DNA of 64,000 nucleotides, taken from positions 151,688 through 215,687 of the forward strand of contig NZ_BMUT01000008.1 of assembly GCF_014650335.1 (NCBI RefSeq), read 5' to 3'. The translations under genes were made by a program, and so were the position numbers. The first letter of the stretch is position 1, and each line of letters starts with the position of its first letter. Of this stretch, positions 18,093 through 26,945 are shown one piece after another. The notes under the pieces are model-generated. The model was given only the letters and a program-made list of their open reading frames with translations. It was not told the origin of the DNA and ran no database searches. The DNA is from Streptomyces hiroshimensis (GTDB lineage: Bacteria > Actinomycetota > Actinomycetes > Streptomycetales > Streptomycetaceae).

Positions 18093-19133
18093 TCAGGCTT
18101 CGGGCCGTGCCGCCGTCGTCGGCGGTTCCGGGAAGTGGCAGGCCGACAAATGCCCTTCCCCCGAGCCGTCCGCCCGCGCCAGCGCAGGCGCCTCCGTCGC
18201 GCAGCGGTCCCGCGCCTTCCAGCACCGCGTGCGGAACCGGCACCCGGACGGCGGGGCGACCGGGGAGGGGACGTCCCCGGTGAGGCGGATCCTTTCGCGC
18301 CGCGTCGTGCCGTCCGCGTCCGCCGCCTCCGGGACCGCCGACAGCAGCGCGTGCGTGTACGGGTGGCGCGGCCGCCGGTAGATGTCCTCGCGGGAGCCGG
18401 TCTCCACGATCCTGCCGAGGTACATCACCGCGACCCGGTGCGAGACGTGCCGCACCACGGCCAGGTCGTGGGCGATGAACAGGAAGGCGATCCCCAGCTC
18501 GCGCTGCAGCTGCTGCAGCAGGTTGACGACCTGCGCCTGGATGGAGACGTCCAGCGCGGACACCGGCTCGTCGGCGACGACGACCTTCGGTCCGAGGGCG
18601 AGGGCCCGGGCCACCCCGATCCGCTGCCGCTGCCCGCCGGAGAACTCGTGCGGGAAGCGGTTGTAGTGCTCGGGGTTCAGCCCCACGGTCTCCAGGAGCT
18701 CGCGCACACGCGCCTCGCGCCCGCCCGGCGGCTCGATGCCGTGGATCTCCATGGGCCCGGAGACGATCCGGCCGACCGTCTGCCGGGGGTTCAGCGAGGC
18801 GTACGGGTCCTGGAAGATCATCTGGATCTCGGAGCGGACGGGGGCGAGCTGTCTGCGGCCCGCGTGGGTGATGTCCTCGCCCCGGTAGAGGATCCGCCCG
18901 GCCGACGGTTCCAGCAGCCGGGTGAGCAGCCGGCCCGTCGTGGACTTTCCGCAGCCGGACTCGCCGACCAGGCCGAAGCTCTCCCCGGCCCGTACGGTCA
19001 GGTCGATGCCGTCGACGGCCTGCACGGCGCCGACGGTCCGCCGGATGGGGAATCCGCCCCGCACGGGGAAGTGCTTGGTGAGGTTCTCGGCGACGAGCAG
19101 CGGCTCGCCGACCCGGGGGCTCTTCTCGTCCAT
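18093..19133 (-). CDS. Oligopeptide ABC transporter ATPase, DppF/OppF type (system 3, BldKE-like)
   Basis: A 346-residue ATPase. Walker A G-E-S-G-C-G-K-S-T-T, signature S-G-G-Q-R-Q-R, Walker B V-V-V-A-D-E-P-V and C-x5-C-x6-C (C-R-F-R-T-R-C-W...) are visible. The N-terminus L-T-K-H-F-P-V-R-G-G marks the DppF class. ATG 19133 has GAGGAG ten bases upstream. It is the last gene of the minus-strand operon. In the bldK locus of S. coelicolor the corresponding last gene is bldKE. Equivalence is inferred from gene order alone. Confidence 0.9.
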   Translation of the reverse strand: MDEKSPRVGEPLLVAENLTKHFPVRGGFPIRRTVGAVQAVDGIDLTVRAGESFGLVGESGCGKSTTGRLLTRLLEPSAGRILYRGEDITHAGRRQLAPVRSEIQMIFQDPYASLNPRQTVGRIVSGPMEIHGIEPPGGREARVRELLETVGLNPEHYNRFPHEFSGGQRQRIGVARALALGPKVVVADEPVSALDVSIQAQVVNLLQQLQRELGIAFLFIAHDLAVVRHVSHRVAVMYLGRIVETGSREDIYRRPRHPYTHALLSAVPEAADADGTTRRERIRLTGDVPSPVAPPSGCRFRTRCWKARDRCATEAPALARADGSGEGHLSACHFPEPPTTAARPEA

Positions 19134-19145
19134 GGTCGGTACTCC

Positions 19146-20162
19146 TCAGCCGAGCCGGGGTCGGATCCGCTCAGCGAACACGCTCCGCTGCCGCTCCTCC
19201 CCGAGGTGGCAGGCGGCGCCCCGGCCGGGCGGCAGGGACGGCCGTTCCGTGCGGCAGCGGTCCTCCGCCACGGACGCGGCGTACGCGCAGCGCGGGTGGA
19301 AGGGGCAGCCGGGCGGCGGGGCCAGCAGGCTGGGCGGGGTGCCGGGGATGGGGGTGAGCGGTTGCCCGACGTCGGAGGAGAGCCGGGGCATGGAGCCCAG
19401 CAGCCCCCAGGTGTACGGGTGCCGGGGCGCCCGCAGTACCTCCCGCACGGGCCCCTGTTCGACGGCCCGCCCGGCGTACATCACCAGCAGGTCGTCCACG
19501 GTGCCGGCGACGACGCCCAGGTCGTGGGTGACGAGGACGATGGCCGCGCCGGTCTGCTGCTGGAGCTCCTTGAGCAGGTCGAGGATCTGGGCCTGCACGG
19601 TGACGTCGAGCGCGGTCGTCGGCTCGTCGGCGATGAGCAGCTCGGGGTCGCAGACCAGCGCCATCGCGATCATCGCGCGCTGCCGCATCCCGCCGGAGAA
19701 CTGGTGCGGGTAGTCGTCCACGCGCAGCGCCGGATCGGTGATGCCGACCCGGCGCAGCATCTCGACCGCCCGCAGCCGGGCCTCCCGGCGCGAGGCGCCG
19801 GTGTGCTTGCGGTACGGCTCGGCGATCTGCCGGCCGACGGTGTAGTACGGGGAGAGCGCGGTGAGCGAGTCCTGGAAGACCATCGCCACCTTGTTCCCGC
19901 GCAGCTTCTCCAGGACGGACTCCGGCGCCCCGGTCAGCTCCTGCCCGTCGAGCAGGACCTCGCCGCGGATCTCGGTGGTGCGCGGGTCGTGCAGCCCGAG
20001 CACGGCGAGGTTGGTGACGGACTTCCCGGAGCCGGACTCGCCGACGATGCCGAGCGTGCGGCCGCGCTCCAGGGTGAAGGACAGGCCGTCGACGGCCCGG
20101 ACGGTGCCGTCCTCGGTGGCGAAGCGCACGTACAGGTCGCGTACGGAGAGGAAGGGGGTCAC
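19146..20162 (-). CDS. Oligopeptide ABC transporter ATPase, DppD/OppD type (system 3, BldKD-like)
   Basis: A 338-residue ATPase. The start is GTG 20162 with AGGAG eight bases upstream; the much longer open frame reading through the permease gene is spurious. Walker A G-E-S-G-S-G-K-S, signature S-G-G-M-R-Q-R, Walker B L-L-I-A-D-E-P-T and the H-loop are present. The C-terminal cysteine motif is C-x5-C-x9-C, with a longer second spacer than in the other five ATPases. It is followed after 12 nt by the DppF-type gene. Confidence 0.9.
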   Translation of the reverse strand: MTPFLSVRDLYVRFATEDGTVRAVDGLSFTLERGRTLGIVGESGSGKSVTNLAVLGLHDPRTTEIRGEVLLDGQELTGAPESVLEKLRGNKVAMVFQDSLTALSPYYTVGRQIAEPYRKHTGASRREARLRAVEMLRRVGITDPALRVDDYPHQFSGGMRQRAMIAMALVCDPELLIADEPTTALDVTVQAQILDLLKELQQQTGAAIVLVTHDLGVVAGTVDDLLVMYAGRAVEQGPVREVLRAPRHPYTWGLLGSMPRLSSDVGQPLTPIPGTPPSLLAPPPGCPFHPRCAYAASVAEDRCRTERPSLPPGRGAACHLGEERQRSVFAERIRPRLG

Positions 20163-20179
20163 TTGCGTTCTCCTGACCG

Positions 20180-21157
20180 CTAGGCGAGCCGCACGCGCGG
20201 GTCGATGACGGCGTAGGCGGCGTCCACCACGATGTTGGCGACGACGATCGCCGTGCAGCCGACGAGCATCACCGCCATCAGGGTGGGCAGGTCGGTCTCG
20301 CTCACCGAGGACACCGCGAGCCGGCCCAGGCCGTGCAGGCTGAAGGTGAACTCGGTGATGATCGCGCCGCCGAAGAGCGATCCGAGGTCGATGCCGAAGA
20401 TGGTGACGATGGGCGCGAGGGCGCCCCGCCAGGCGTAGCGGAAGAAGACCGCGCGCCGCCCGAGCCCCTTGGCGCGGGCCGCGCGCACATGGTCCTCGCC
20501 GAGCTGCTCGATCATCTGGGAGCGCGTCATCCGGCTGTAGTTGGCGATGAAGATGATGGACAGCACCAGCCAGGGGATGAGCATGCCGGTGAACCACTTC
20601 ACGGGGTCCTCGGTGATCGGGTGGTAGGCCGGGTTGTCCATCCAGTGCAGCCCGCTGACGAGCACGGCCAGGGCGATGACGCCGACGAAGTAGATCTGCA
20701 GGGCGTTGCCGACGAGGGACAGGGAGCTGAAGAACTTGTCGATCCAGGTCCCCCGGAAGGCGGCGGCGATCATGCCGATGCCGACGCCGACGACGAGGAA
20801 GACGGCGGCCCCGCCGAGCGTGATGGACAAGGTCGTGGGGAAGCGGTCCACGATGGTGCCCCACACCGGCTGCTGGTTGGAGAAGGAGTAGCCGAAGCAG
20901 GGCGCCGGGCAGTGGCCGACGGTGAAGTCGCGGCCGGTGAAGATGCCCGCCATGTAGTGCCAGTACTGCACGGGCACCGGCTCGTCCAGGCCGAGGTTCT
21001 TGTTGATCAGGGCGATGGCGTCCGGGGTGCAGTTCTTGCCGCAGGACATCAGGGCCGGCTGGGAGGGCAGGGCGAAGAACAGGGCGAAGGTGATCGCGCT
21101 GATCAGCACGATGATGACGAGGGCGCCGAGCGAGCGGCGCGCGAGGAAGCGCAGCAT
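20180..21157 (-). CDS. Oligopeptide ABC transporter permease, DppB/OppB type (system 3, BldKC-like)
   Basis: A 325-residue six-helix permease, EAA loop E-D-H-V-R-A-A-R-A-K-G-L and Y-A-W-R-G-A-L-A-P. The extracytoplasmic loop between helices 1 and 2 carries four Cys as two pairs (S-C-G-K-N-C-T and G-H-C-P-A-P-C-F), absent from the other two DppB-type proteins here and likely disulphide-bonded. ATG 21157 lies 21 nt after the binding-protein stop. Confidence 0.9.
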   Translation of the reverse strand: MLRFLARRSLGALVIIVLISAITFALFFALPSQPALMSCGKNCTPDAIALINKNLGLDEPVPVQYWHYMAGIFTGRDFTVGHCPAPCFGYSFSNQQPVWGTIVDRFPTTLSITLGGAAVFLVVGVGIGMIAAAFRGTWIDKFFSSLSLVGNALQIYFVGVIALAVLVSGLHWMDNPAYHPITEDPVKWFTGMLIPWLVLSIIFIANYSRMTRSQMIEQLGEDHVRAARAKGLGRRAVFFRYAWRGALAPIVTIFGIDLGSLFGGAIITEFTFSLHGLGRLAVSSVSETDLPTLMAVMLVGCTAIVVANIVVDAAYAVIDPRVRLA

Positions 21158-21178
21158 GGTCCGCCGTCCGGGGAGCCG

Positions 21179-23011
21179 TTACTTGACGTAGACGCCGGTC
21201 GGGTCGACGGTTCCGTAGACCGGCTGGTAGCGGACCCCGCCCAGGTTCGAGCCCCACAGGGAGAACTGGGTGTTGTAGAAGGTCGGCACGCCCGGCACGT
21301 CGTCGGCGAGGATCTTGTCGGCGAGCTTCTGCCACTCGGGCGCGGCCTGCTTCACGTCCGGGATCGCGTTGATCCGGTCGACCTCCTTGTTGACGGCCGG
21401 GTTGTCGAGGTGGCCGTAGTTCTGGGAGCCGTCGGCGATCTGCCGGCCGTCGAAGAGGGGCGGTACGACGGTCGAGGCGACGGGCCAGTCCGCGCCCCAG
21501 GAGGTGCGGTAGATGTCGAACTTGTTCTTCACCTCGGCGATCGCGGTCCGCCAGGTGTTGGAGTCGATCTCCTTCTTCTGCACCTTGAAGCCCGCCCGTT
21601 CCAGGGCCTGGGCGACGACCACGGAGACCTTCTGCTGGATGTCGGTGTTGGCGTAGGCGTAGACGATCTCCTGGCCCTCCTTGCCGGCCGCCTTGAGCAG
21701 TTCGCGGGCCTTGTCCGGGTCGCCGGCCGGCTTGTCCTTCTTCCCGAAGGGGTCGGTCGGCCGGTAGCCGTCCATGGCGGGGGAGAGGAAGTTCGTGGCG
21801 AGCACCCCGGCGGTCTTGCCGCCCACCTGCTGGAGGATCTGCCCGTTGGGCATCGCGTACGCGAGCGCCTTGCGGACGTTCACGTCCTTGAGCCGGTCCA
21901 TGTTGAAGCTGATGTAGTCCACGTACGGCTGGATCTCCACGAACCGGCGCGCCTTGGTGTCGGCCTGGCCGAGGACCTTCTCGGTCATCTCCGGGGCGAC
22001 GGCGTTGGAGAACGACAGGGTGTTCTTGTCGCCGCCCTGGTCGGCGAGGTAGCGCCGGGTGGAGTCCGCGTACTGGTGGCCGAAGCTGATCTCGAACCGG
22101 TCGGCGTACTGGTGGCGGACGGGGTCGGTCTTCGCGTCCCAGTGCTCGTTGCGGACGAGAGTGAGCGACTTGCCGACCTTGTAGTCGCCGACCTTGTAGG
22201 GGCCGGAGGAGAAGGGGGCGTTGTCGTACTTGCGCTGGGTGTCCTTCTCCGCCTTGACGGGGCCGATGTTCGGCATGGCGGTGGCGAAGGGGGTGTCCGC
22301 GTGCGCTTGGCGGAAGTGGAAGACGATCGTCTTGTCGTCCGGGGTGTCCAGCACGGACGACGGCAGGTGCGCGCCCTTGTACGGGCCGTCGGGCAGCGCC
22401 TTGCGGAAGGCCGTGCCGTCGCCGGAGAGCCACTGCGGGACGTACTGCGGGCCGTCGGTCTCGAAGTCGGCGTAGAGCCGTTCGACGCCCCAGCGCACGT
22501 CCTTGGAGGTGATGGGCGAGCCGTCCTCGAACTTCAGCCCGTCCTTGAGGGTGAACTTCCAGGTCTTCCCGCCGTCGGAGGACGTGCCCGCGTCGGTCGC
22601 CAGATCGCCGACGATCTTCACCTTGCCCTTGTCGTCCACCTTGTACGAGGTGAGCGTGCGGTTGTAGAGCATCTGGTTGGCGAGCATGTCGCTGTAGTAG
22701 ATCTGCCCGGGGTCCAGGTGGAGGAAGGCGTCGCGCTGCAGGACGCCGACGGTGCCGCCCTTCTTCGCGCCGGGCACCTCGGGGGCCGGGCCCGCCGAGT
22801 CCTCTTTGGTGCCGATCGAGTAGTTGGCGGAGGCGTTCTTGTCCGTGCCGGGTCCCGCGCTCTTGTCACCGCCGCCCCCGCCGCCTCCGCTGCTGCACGC
22901 GCAAAGCACGAGGGCTCCGGAGGCCAGGGCGGCCGCGGCGGCGGCGAGCCGGCCTCTGGAGCGCAGCGTTCCCGTGGTGGGCTTCGGTACGGGCTTCGTC
23001 GTGAGCGTCAT
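21179..23011 (-). CDS. Oligopeptide ABC transporter substrate-binding lipoprotein (system 3, BldKB-like)
   Basis: A 610-residue family 5 lipoprotein. An Ala-rich signal peptide ends at the lipobox-like L-C-A-C with lipidated Cys39, followed by a Ser/Gly linker. It is about 65-70 residues longer than the other two transporter binding proteins, consistent with the roughly 600-residue size I recall for BldKB, the lipoprotein of the S. coelicolor importer needed for aerial mycelium. ATG 23011 has AGGTG 12 bases upstream, and the longer frame beyond it is spurious. It is second in its operon, between the two permease genes, which is unusual for peptide transporters and is the bldK arrangement. Confidence 0.88.
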   Translation of the reverse strand: MTLTTKPVPKPTTGTLRSRGRLAAAAAALASGALVLCACSSGGGGGGGDKSAGPGTDKNASANYSIGTKEDSAGPAPEVPGAKKGGTVGVLQRDAFLHLDPGQIYYSDMLANQMLYNRTLTSYKVDDKGKVKIVGDLATDAGTSSDGGKTWKFTLKDGLKFEDGSPITSKDVRWGVERLYADFETDGPQYVPQWLSGDGTAFRKALPDGPYKGAHLPSSVLDTPDDKTIVFHFRQAHADTPFATAMPNIGPVKAEKDTQRKYDNAPFSSGPYKVGDYKVGKSLTLVRNEHWDAKTDPVRHQYADRFEISFGHQYADSTRRYLADQGGDKNTLSFSNAVAPEMTEKVLGQADTKARRFVEIQPYVDYISFNMDRLKDVNVRKALAYAMPNGQILQQVGGKTAGVLATNFLSPAMDGYRPTDPFGKKDKPAGDPDKARELLKAAGKEGQEIVYAYANTDIQQKVSVVVAQALERAGFKVQKKEIDSNTWRTAIAEVKNKFDIYRTSWGADWPVASTVVPPLFDGRQIADGSQNYGHLDNPAVNKEVDRINAIPDVKQAAPEWQKLADKILADDVPGVPTFYNTQFSLWGSNLGGVRYQPVYGTVDPTGVYVK

Positions 23012-23061
23012 GGGTCGATGCACCTGCCTGTCCGTCGTCGGCGGTTTCTGTGTGCACGTCC

Positions 23062-24039
23062 TCAGCGTCCGGTCCGCGGGTCGAAGGCGTCCCGGACCGA
23101 GTCCCCGAGCAGGTTGAAGGCGACCACGAAAACGATCATCGCGAGGCCGGGGAAGAAGATGTAGGTGATGTCGCTCTCGTAGTAGTGGGCGCCGTTGGCG
23201 AACATCCGGCCCCAGTCCGGCGTGGGCTCCACGATGCCGACGCCGATGAAGGACAGCCCGGCCTCGATGGTCACGAAGCTGGGCAGCATCAGCGTGGACT
23301 GCACCAGGATCGGCGTCCAGAGATTGGGCAGCAGCTCCTTGCTGATGATCCGCCAGGGCGATGCGCCGGTGACCCTCGCCGCCTCGACGAACTCGCGCTC
23401 CCGCAGGCTCAGCACCTGCCCGCGCAGCAGCCGCGCCAGCCCCATCCAGCCCAGCACCCACAGCACCAGAATCAGCGTCAACACGCGCAGATAGGTCGGG
23501 GTCTCCTTCTCCGGGCTCACGAAGAGCGAGTAGACGACCGGAGTGAAAGCGATGAACGACAGCTGGCTCGGGAAGGCCAGCAGCAAGTCGATGAAACGGC
23601 CCAGCAGATAATCAGTCCGGCCGCCCAGATATCCGGCCGTCACCCCGATGAGCACGCCGGTCAGGACGCACAGGACCGTGGCCGCCGCGGCGATGAGCAG
23701 GGACGTACGGATTCCGTAGAGCAGCTGGGTCAGGACGTCCCGGCCGAGGGTGGGTTCGAGGCCGAACCAGAAGCTCCCCGAAATTCCCCCGTTGGGCTTC
23801 ACCGGATAGCCGTATTCGTTGAGCAGACCCGGCTCGTTCAGCCCGTAGGTCTCCGTCGGGTTCTTGCCGTAGAGCTTCGAGATCAGCGGTGCCGCCGGCG
23901 CGACGAGGAAGAAGAACGTCACCACGTAGGCCGAGATGACACCCGGACGGTCGCGTTTGAAGCGCCGCCACATCAGCTGTCCGGGTGATCTGCCGACCGG
24001 TTCCGGATGCGTCACCGGGGCCGGGGAAGGACTCGTCAT
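23062..24039 (-). CDS. Oligopeptide ABC transporter permease, DppC/OppC type (system 3, BldKA-like)
   Basis: A 325-residue permease with OppC_N motif M-W-R-R-F-K-R-D-R-P-G, EAA loop R-E-F-V-E-A-A-R-V-T-G-A and C-terminal L-G-D-S-V-R-D-A-F-D-P. The start chosen is ATG 24039 behind GGGGGA; an earlier GTG at 24057 would place that Shine-Dalgarno inside the gene. It is the first gene of the minus-strand operon, as bldKA is in S. coelicolor. Confidence 0.9.
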   Translation of the reverse strand: MTSPSPAPVTHPEPVGRSPGQLMWRRFKRDRPGVISAYVVTFFFLVAPAAPLISKLYGKNPTETYGLNEPGLLNEYGYPVKPNGGISGSFWFGLEPTLGRDVLTQLLYGIRTSLLIAAAATVLCVLTGVLIGVTAGYLGGRTDYLLGRFIDLLLAFPSQLSFIAFTPVVYSLFVSPEKETPTYLRVLTLILVLWVLGWMGLARLLRGQVLSLREREFVEAARVTGASPWRIISKELLPNLWTPILVQSTLMLPSFVTIEAGLSFIGVGIVEPTPDWGRMFANGAHYYESDITYIFFPGLAMIVFVVAFNLLGDSVRDAFDPRTGR

Positions 24040-24143
24040 CGCGTAAATCCCCCGCACTGTCGTCTTGTCGAACCCGCCGCGGACGCACGGCGCGCGCAGT
24101 GGGTTGAGCGGACTTTCGCAACGGATTCACAGCGCAGTCAAGG

Positions 24144-24170
24144 GGCCTGCCCACCAAGAGGGGGCAGGCC
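24144..24170 (-). terminator. Hairpin between the peptidase gene and transporter operon 3
   Basis: GGCCTGCCC (24144-24152) pairs perfectly with GGGCAGGCC (24162-24170). It lies 113 nt beyond the stop of the minus-strand peptidase and 105 nt before the BldKA-like start. Its most likely role is terminator of the peptidase message, which would make the transporter operon independently transcribed. Confidence 0.6.
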
Positions 24171-24282
24171 GCTCTTCTTGAGCGAACGTTGAGCGGATCG
24201 ACGACGCGGCGTGCTTGACAGGGTGCCGGGCACGCCGCGCGCAGCCCTCGCAGGGCGGAGGAGGAGGAAGGGTGAGGAAGGG

Positions 24283-26427
24283 TCAGGCCATGCCCAGGGA
24301 CCGCTTGAGGAAGTCCACTTGGAGCAGCAGGAGGTTCTCCGCGACCTGCTCCTGCGGGGTCATGTGCGTCACGCCGGACAGCGGCAGCACCTCGTGCGGA
24401 CGGCCCGCCGCGAGCAGCGCCGAGGACAGCCGCAGGGTGTGCGCCGCGACCACGTTGTCGTCGGCCAGCCCGTGGACGATCATCAGCGGCCGGACCTGCC
24501 CGGCCGCCTCCGCCAGCCCGTCGTCGGTGACCAGCGAGTTGTGGGCGTACACCTTCGGCTTGTCGTCCGGGAGGCCGAGATAGCGCTCGGTGTAGTGCGT
24601 GTCGTACAGCCGCCAGTCGGTCACCGGCGCGCCCGCGACGGCCGCGTGGAAGACGTCCGGGCGGCGCAGCACGGCCAGCGCCGCGAGATAGCCGCCGTAG
24701 GACCAGCCGCGGATGCCGACCCGGCCCAGGTCCAGCGGGAAGTCCGCGGCCAGCGCCTGCAGGGCCTCGACCTGGTCGTCCAGGGTGACGCCGGCGAAGT
24801 CCTCGTGGATCGCCTTCTCCCAGGCGGGGGAGCGGTGCGGGGTGCCCCGGCCGTCGGCGACCACCACGGCGAAGCCCTGGTCGGCGAACCACTGCGAGGT
24901 CAGGTGGGCGTTGTGCCCCGCGACCACGCGCGGGCCGTGCGGACCGCCGTAGGGGTCCATGAGGACCGGCAGCGGCCCGTCGCCCTCGGCGTAGCCCGTC
25001 GGCAGGAGGACGGCGCACGGGATCCGGCGCGCGCCCGCCTCGGTGAGCCGTGCGCGCGAGGTGAGCACCGGCGCTTCGGCATACGAGGTCACGCCGGTCA
25101 CCTCCGCGCCGTCGCGCAGGACCCGGGCGGTGGCCCCGGCGCGCTCCGGTACCGCCGACACCAGGACGGTGACCGCCCCCGAGCGCACGGCCGAGTGCCA
25201 GCCGCGCTCCTGCGAGACGCGCTCCACGCCCTGCTCGCTCACCCGGTAGACGTGCGTCTCTCCCGTCTCGGGCTCCTCCGCATCCGGCCCGGCGGACGCG
25301 GAGACGAGGACGTCGTCGTCGCCGATGTCGAGCACGGCGCGCAGGTGCAGCCCGCTTCCGGTCAGCGTGCGGTCGCCCACCACCAGGGCCCGCGCACCGC
25401 CCTCGTCGGAGATGCGCACCAGACGCCCGTCGGGCGACCAGGCGGGAACACCGGGGAACAATTCAAGCCACTTTGCGTCCTGCTCTTCGTGGAGCACGCT
25501 CGTGGCGCCCGTCCCGGTGTCCACGGTGAGATACGCCTGGTGGCGCTGGTCGCGGCTCTGCACCAGCAGCAGCGGAGGGCCGCCCGCGGACCAGTGCACG
25601 CGCGCGAGGTACGGATGGCGCGCGCGGTCCCACCGGACGTCCGTGCGAGTGCCGTCCAGACCCAGCAGCGAGAGCGTGACCTCGGCGTTCGGCGTGCCCG
25701 CCGCGGGATAGCCCACCTCGGCGGGACGGCTGCCGGGGTGGGCCGGGTCGGCGATCCACCAGCGCTGCACGGGGGAGTCGTCCACCCGCGCGGCCAGCAG
25801 GGACTCCCCGTCCGGGGCCCACCAGAAGCCGCGGTGGCGGTCCATCTCCTCGGCCGCCACGAACTCCGCGAGCCCCCAGGTCACCGAGGGGCCGTCCGGC
25901 TCGGCCAGGGCCCGGTCCGCGCCGCCGCCGGGCGCTGCTCCCGCGGCCGGCTCCACGTCCACGACGCGCAGCGCGCCGCCCGCGACATAGGCGACGCGGC
26001 GGCCGTCCGGGGAGGGGCGCGGGTCGGCGACCGGACCGGGAACGGCCAGTTCACGGGCGGTGCCGCCGCGCAGCTCCGCCACGAACAGCCGTCCCGACAG
26101 GGCGAACGCCGCCAACTCCGCCGCGCTGTCCACGGCGTAGGCGACGACGCCCGCCGACCCCTCGCGCAGCCGTTCCCGCCGGGCCTTCTCCTCGGCCGAG
26201 AGCTCCTCGCCGGCCCCGGCCAGCAGGACGGCCGGATCGGCCGCCGGGAACTCCCGTCCGCCGGCGGGGTCGAGGACCCACAACACGCCCGTGCGGTCGG
26301 TGCCGGAACGCGAGCGGATGAAGACGACACGCGAGCCGTCGGGTGACACCGTGAACGCGCGCGGCGCGCCGAGCGAGAAGCGTTGCGTGCGGGCGTACTG
26401 TCGCGGGAACGAGACTTGTCCGGTCAT
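24283..26427 (-). CDS. Dipeptidyl-peptidase IV-type S9 serine peptidase
   Basis: A 714-residue protein with an N-terminal eight-bladed-propeller region of the DPP IV type (about 1-470) and a C-terminal alpha/beta-hydrolase domain. The nucleophile motif G-W-S-Y-G-G is near residue 579, with probable catalytic Asp in G-L-A-D-D-N (about 655) and His in V-T-H-M (about 688). These enzymes remove X-Pro dipeptides from peptide N-termini. No signal peptide is seen, so it probably acts in the cytoplasm on imported peptides. That fits its place next to three peptide importers. ATG 26427 is chosen over an upstream M at 26490; no strong ribosome-binding site is visible. Confidence 0.88.
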   Translation of the reverse strand: MTGQVSFPRQYARTQRFSLGAPRAFTVSPDGSRVVFIRSRSGTDRTGVLWVLDPAGGREFPAADPAVLLAGAGEELSAEEKARRERLREGSAGVVAYAVDSAAELAAFALSGRLFVAELRGGTARELAVPGPVADPRPSPDGRRVAYVAGGALRVVDVEPAAGAAPGGGADRALAEPDGPSVTWGLAEFVAAEEMDRHRGFWWAPDGESLLAARVDDSPVQRWWIADPAHPGSRPAEVGYPAAGTPNAEVTLSLLGLDGTRTDVRWDRARHPYLARVHWSAGGPPLLLVQSRDQRHQAYLTVDTGTGATSVLHEEQDAKWLELFPGVPAWSPDGRLVRISDEGGARALVVGDRTLTGSGLHLRAVLDIGDDDVLVSASAGPDAEEPETGETHVYRVSEQGVERVSQERGWHSAVRSGAVTVLVSAVPERAGATARVLRDGAEVTGVTSYAEAPVLTSRARLTEAGARRIPCAVLLPTGYAEGDGPLPVLMDPYGGPHGPRVVAGHNAHLTSQWFADQGFAVVVADGRGTPHRSPAWEKAIHEDFAGVTLDDQVEALQALAADFPLDLGRVGIRGWSYGGYLAALAVLRRPDVFHAAVAGAPVTDWRLYDTHYTERYLGLPDDKPKVYAHNSLVTDDGLAEAAGQVRPLMIVHGLADDNVVAAHTLRLSSALLAAGRPHEVLPLSGVTHMTPQEQVAENLLLLQVDFLKRSLGMA

Positions 26428-26609
26428 GCCGCCGAGCCTACGGCGAGGCGGCGAGATTCCGCCGTGCGCCCCGGAATTGCCCCCATGCACCCAGTGCTGG
26501 TCACGCTCTGGAAAGTTATGATCACGGACGCATAGCCGTTAAGTCTCGCGTGACAACCGCTCCACCCCGCTCGTGCTGTCAGTTCAGCGTTTCATCGTTT
26601 TTGTCCTGC

Positions 26610-26645
26610 GCTTGTTCGTCTGCTTGTTCGTCTGCTTGTTGTCGT
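26610..26645. repeat. 12-bp tandem repeat upstream of the small membrane-protein gene
   Basis: GCTTGTTCGTCT occurs at 26610-26621 and 26622-26633, and a third diverged unit GCTTGTTGTCGT follows. The stretch is T-rich against a GC-rich background and lies 40-75 nt before the GTG at 26687. It could be in the promoter or 5' leader. Confidence 0.55.
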
Positions 26646-26686
26646 GTGTCATCCGTCCAACCGCGCGTATCTGGAGGTGAACCGCC

Positions 26687-26881
26687 GTGGCACTCTCGAT
26701 TTCGGCGGTGGTGCTGCTGGCGATCGTCGTCTTCATGCTGTGCCGGAAGTCCGGGCTGAAGGCCGGTCATGCAGCGGTCTGCGTCCTGCTGGGCTTTTAT
26801 CTGGCGAGCTCGTCCCTCGGGCCGACGATCCACCAGGTGACCAAGAGCGCCACCGACGTGATCAGCAACATCAAGTTCTGA
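26687..26881 (+). CDS. Small conserved membrane protein (64 residues)
   Basis: The GTG start at 26687 follows TGGAGGTG. There are two hydrophobic segments, about residues 2-18 and 28-45, joined by a short basic loop (C-R-K-S-G-L-K), and a polar C-terminus T-K-S-A-T-D-V-I-S-N-I-K-F. Proteins of this kind are widespread in streptomycetes without known function. Holin-like or stress-related roles cannot be judged. It stands alone, 64 nt upstream of mshB, and could be cotranscribed with it. Confidence 0.8.
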   Translation: MALSISAVVLLAIVVFMLCRKSGLKAGHAAVCVLLGFYLASSSLGPTIHQVTKSATDVISNIKF

Positions 26882-26945
26882 GGGCGTGCGCCCCGGGTCC
26901 GCGGGCGGGGCTCCGCCGGGCCCGCGGGACTCGTAGGCTGGTCCC

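Noticed and set aside
19146..22433. Possible fusion of binding protein, permease and ATPase in one 1095-residue frame
   Set aside because: Only the last third (the ATPase from GTG 20162) has proper protein sequence. The rest is an off-frame reading of the permease and binding-protein genes.
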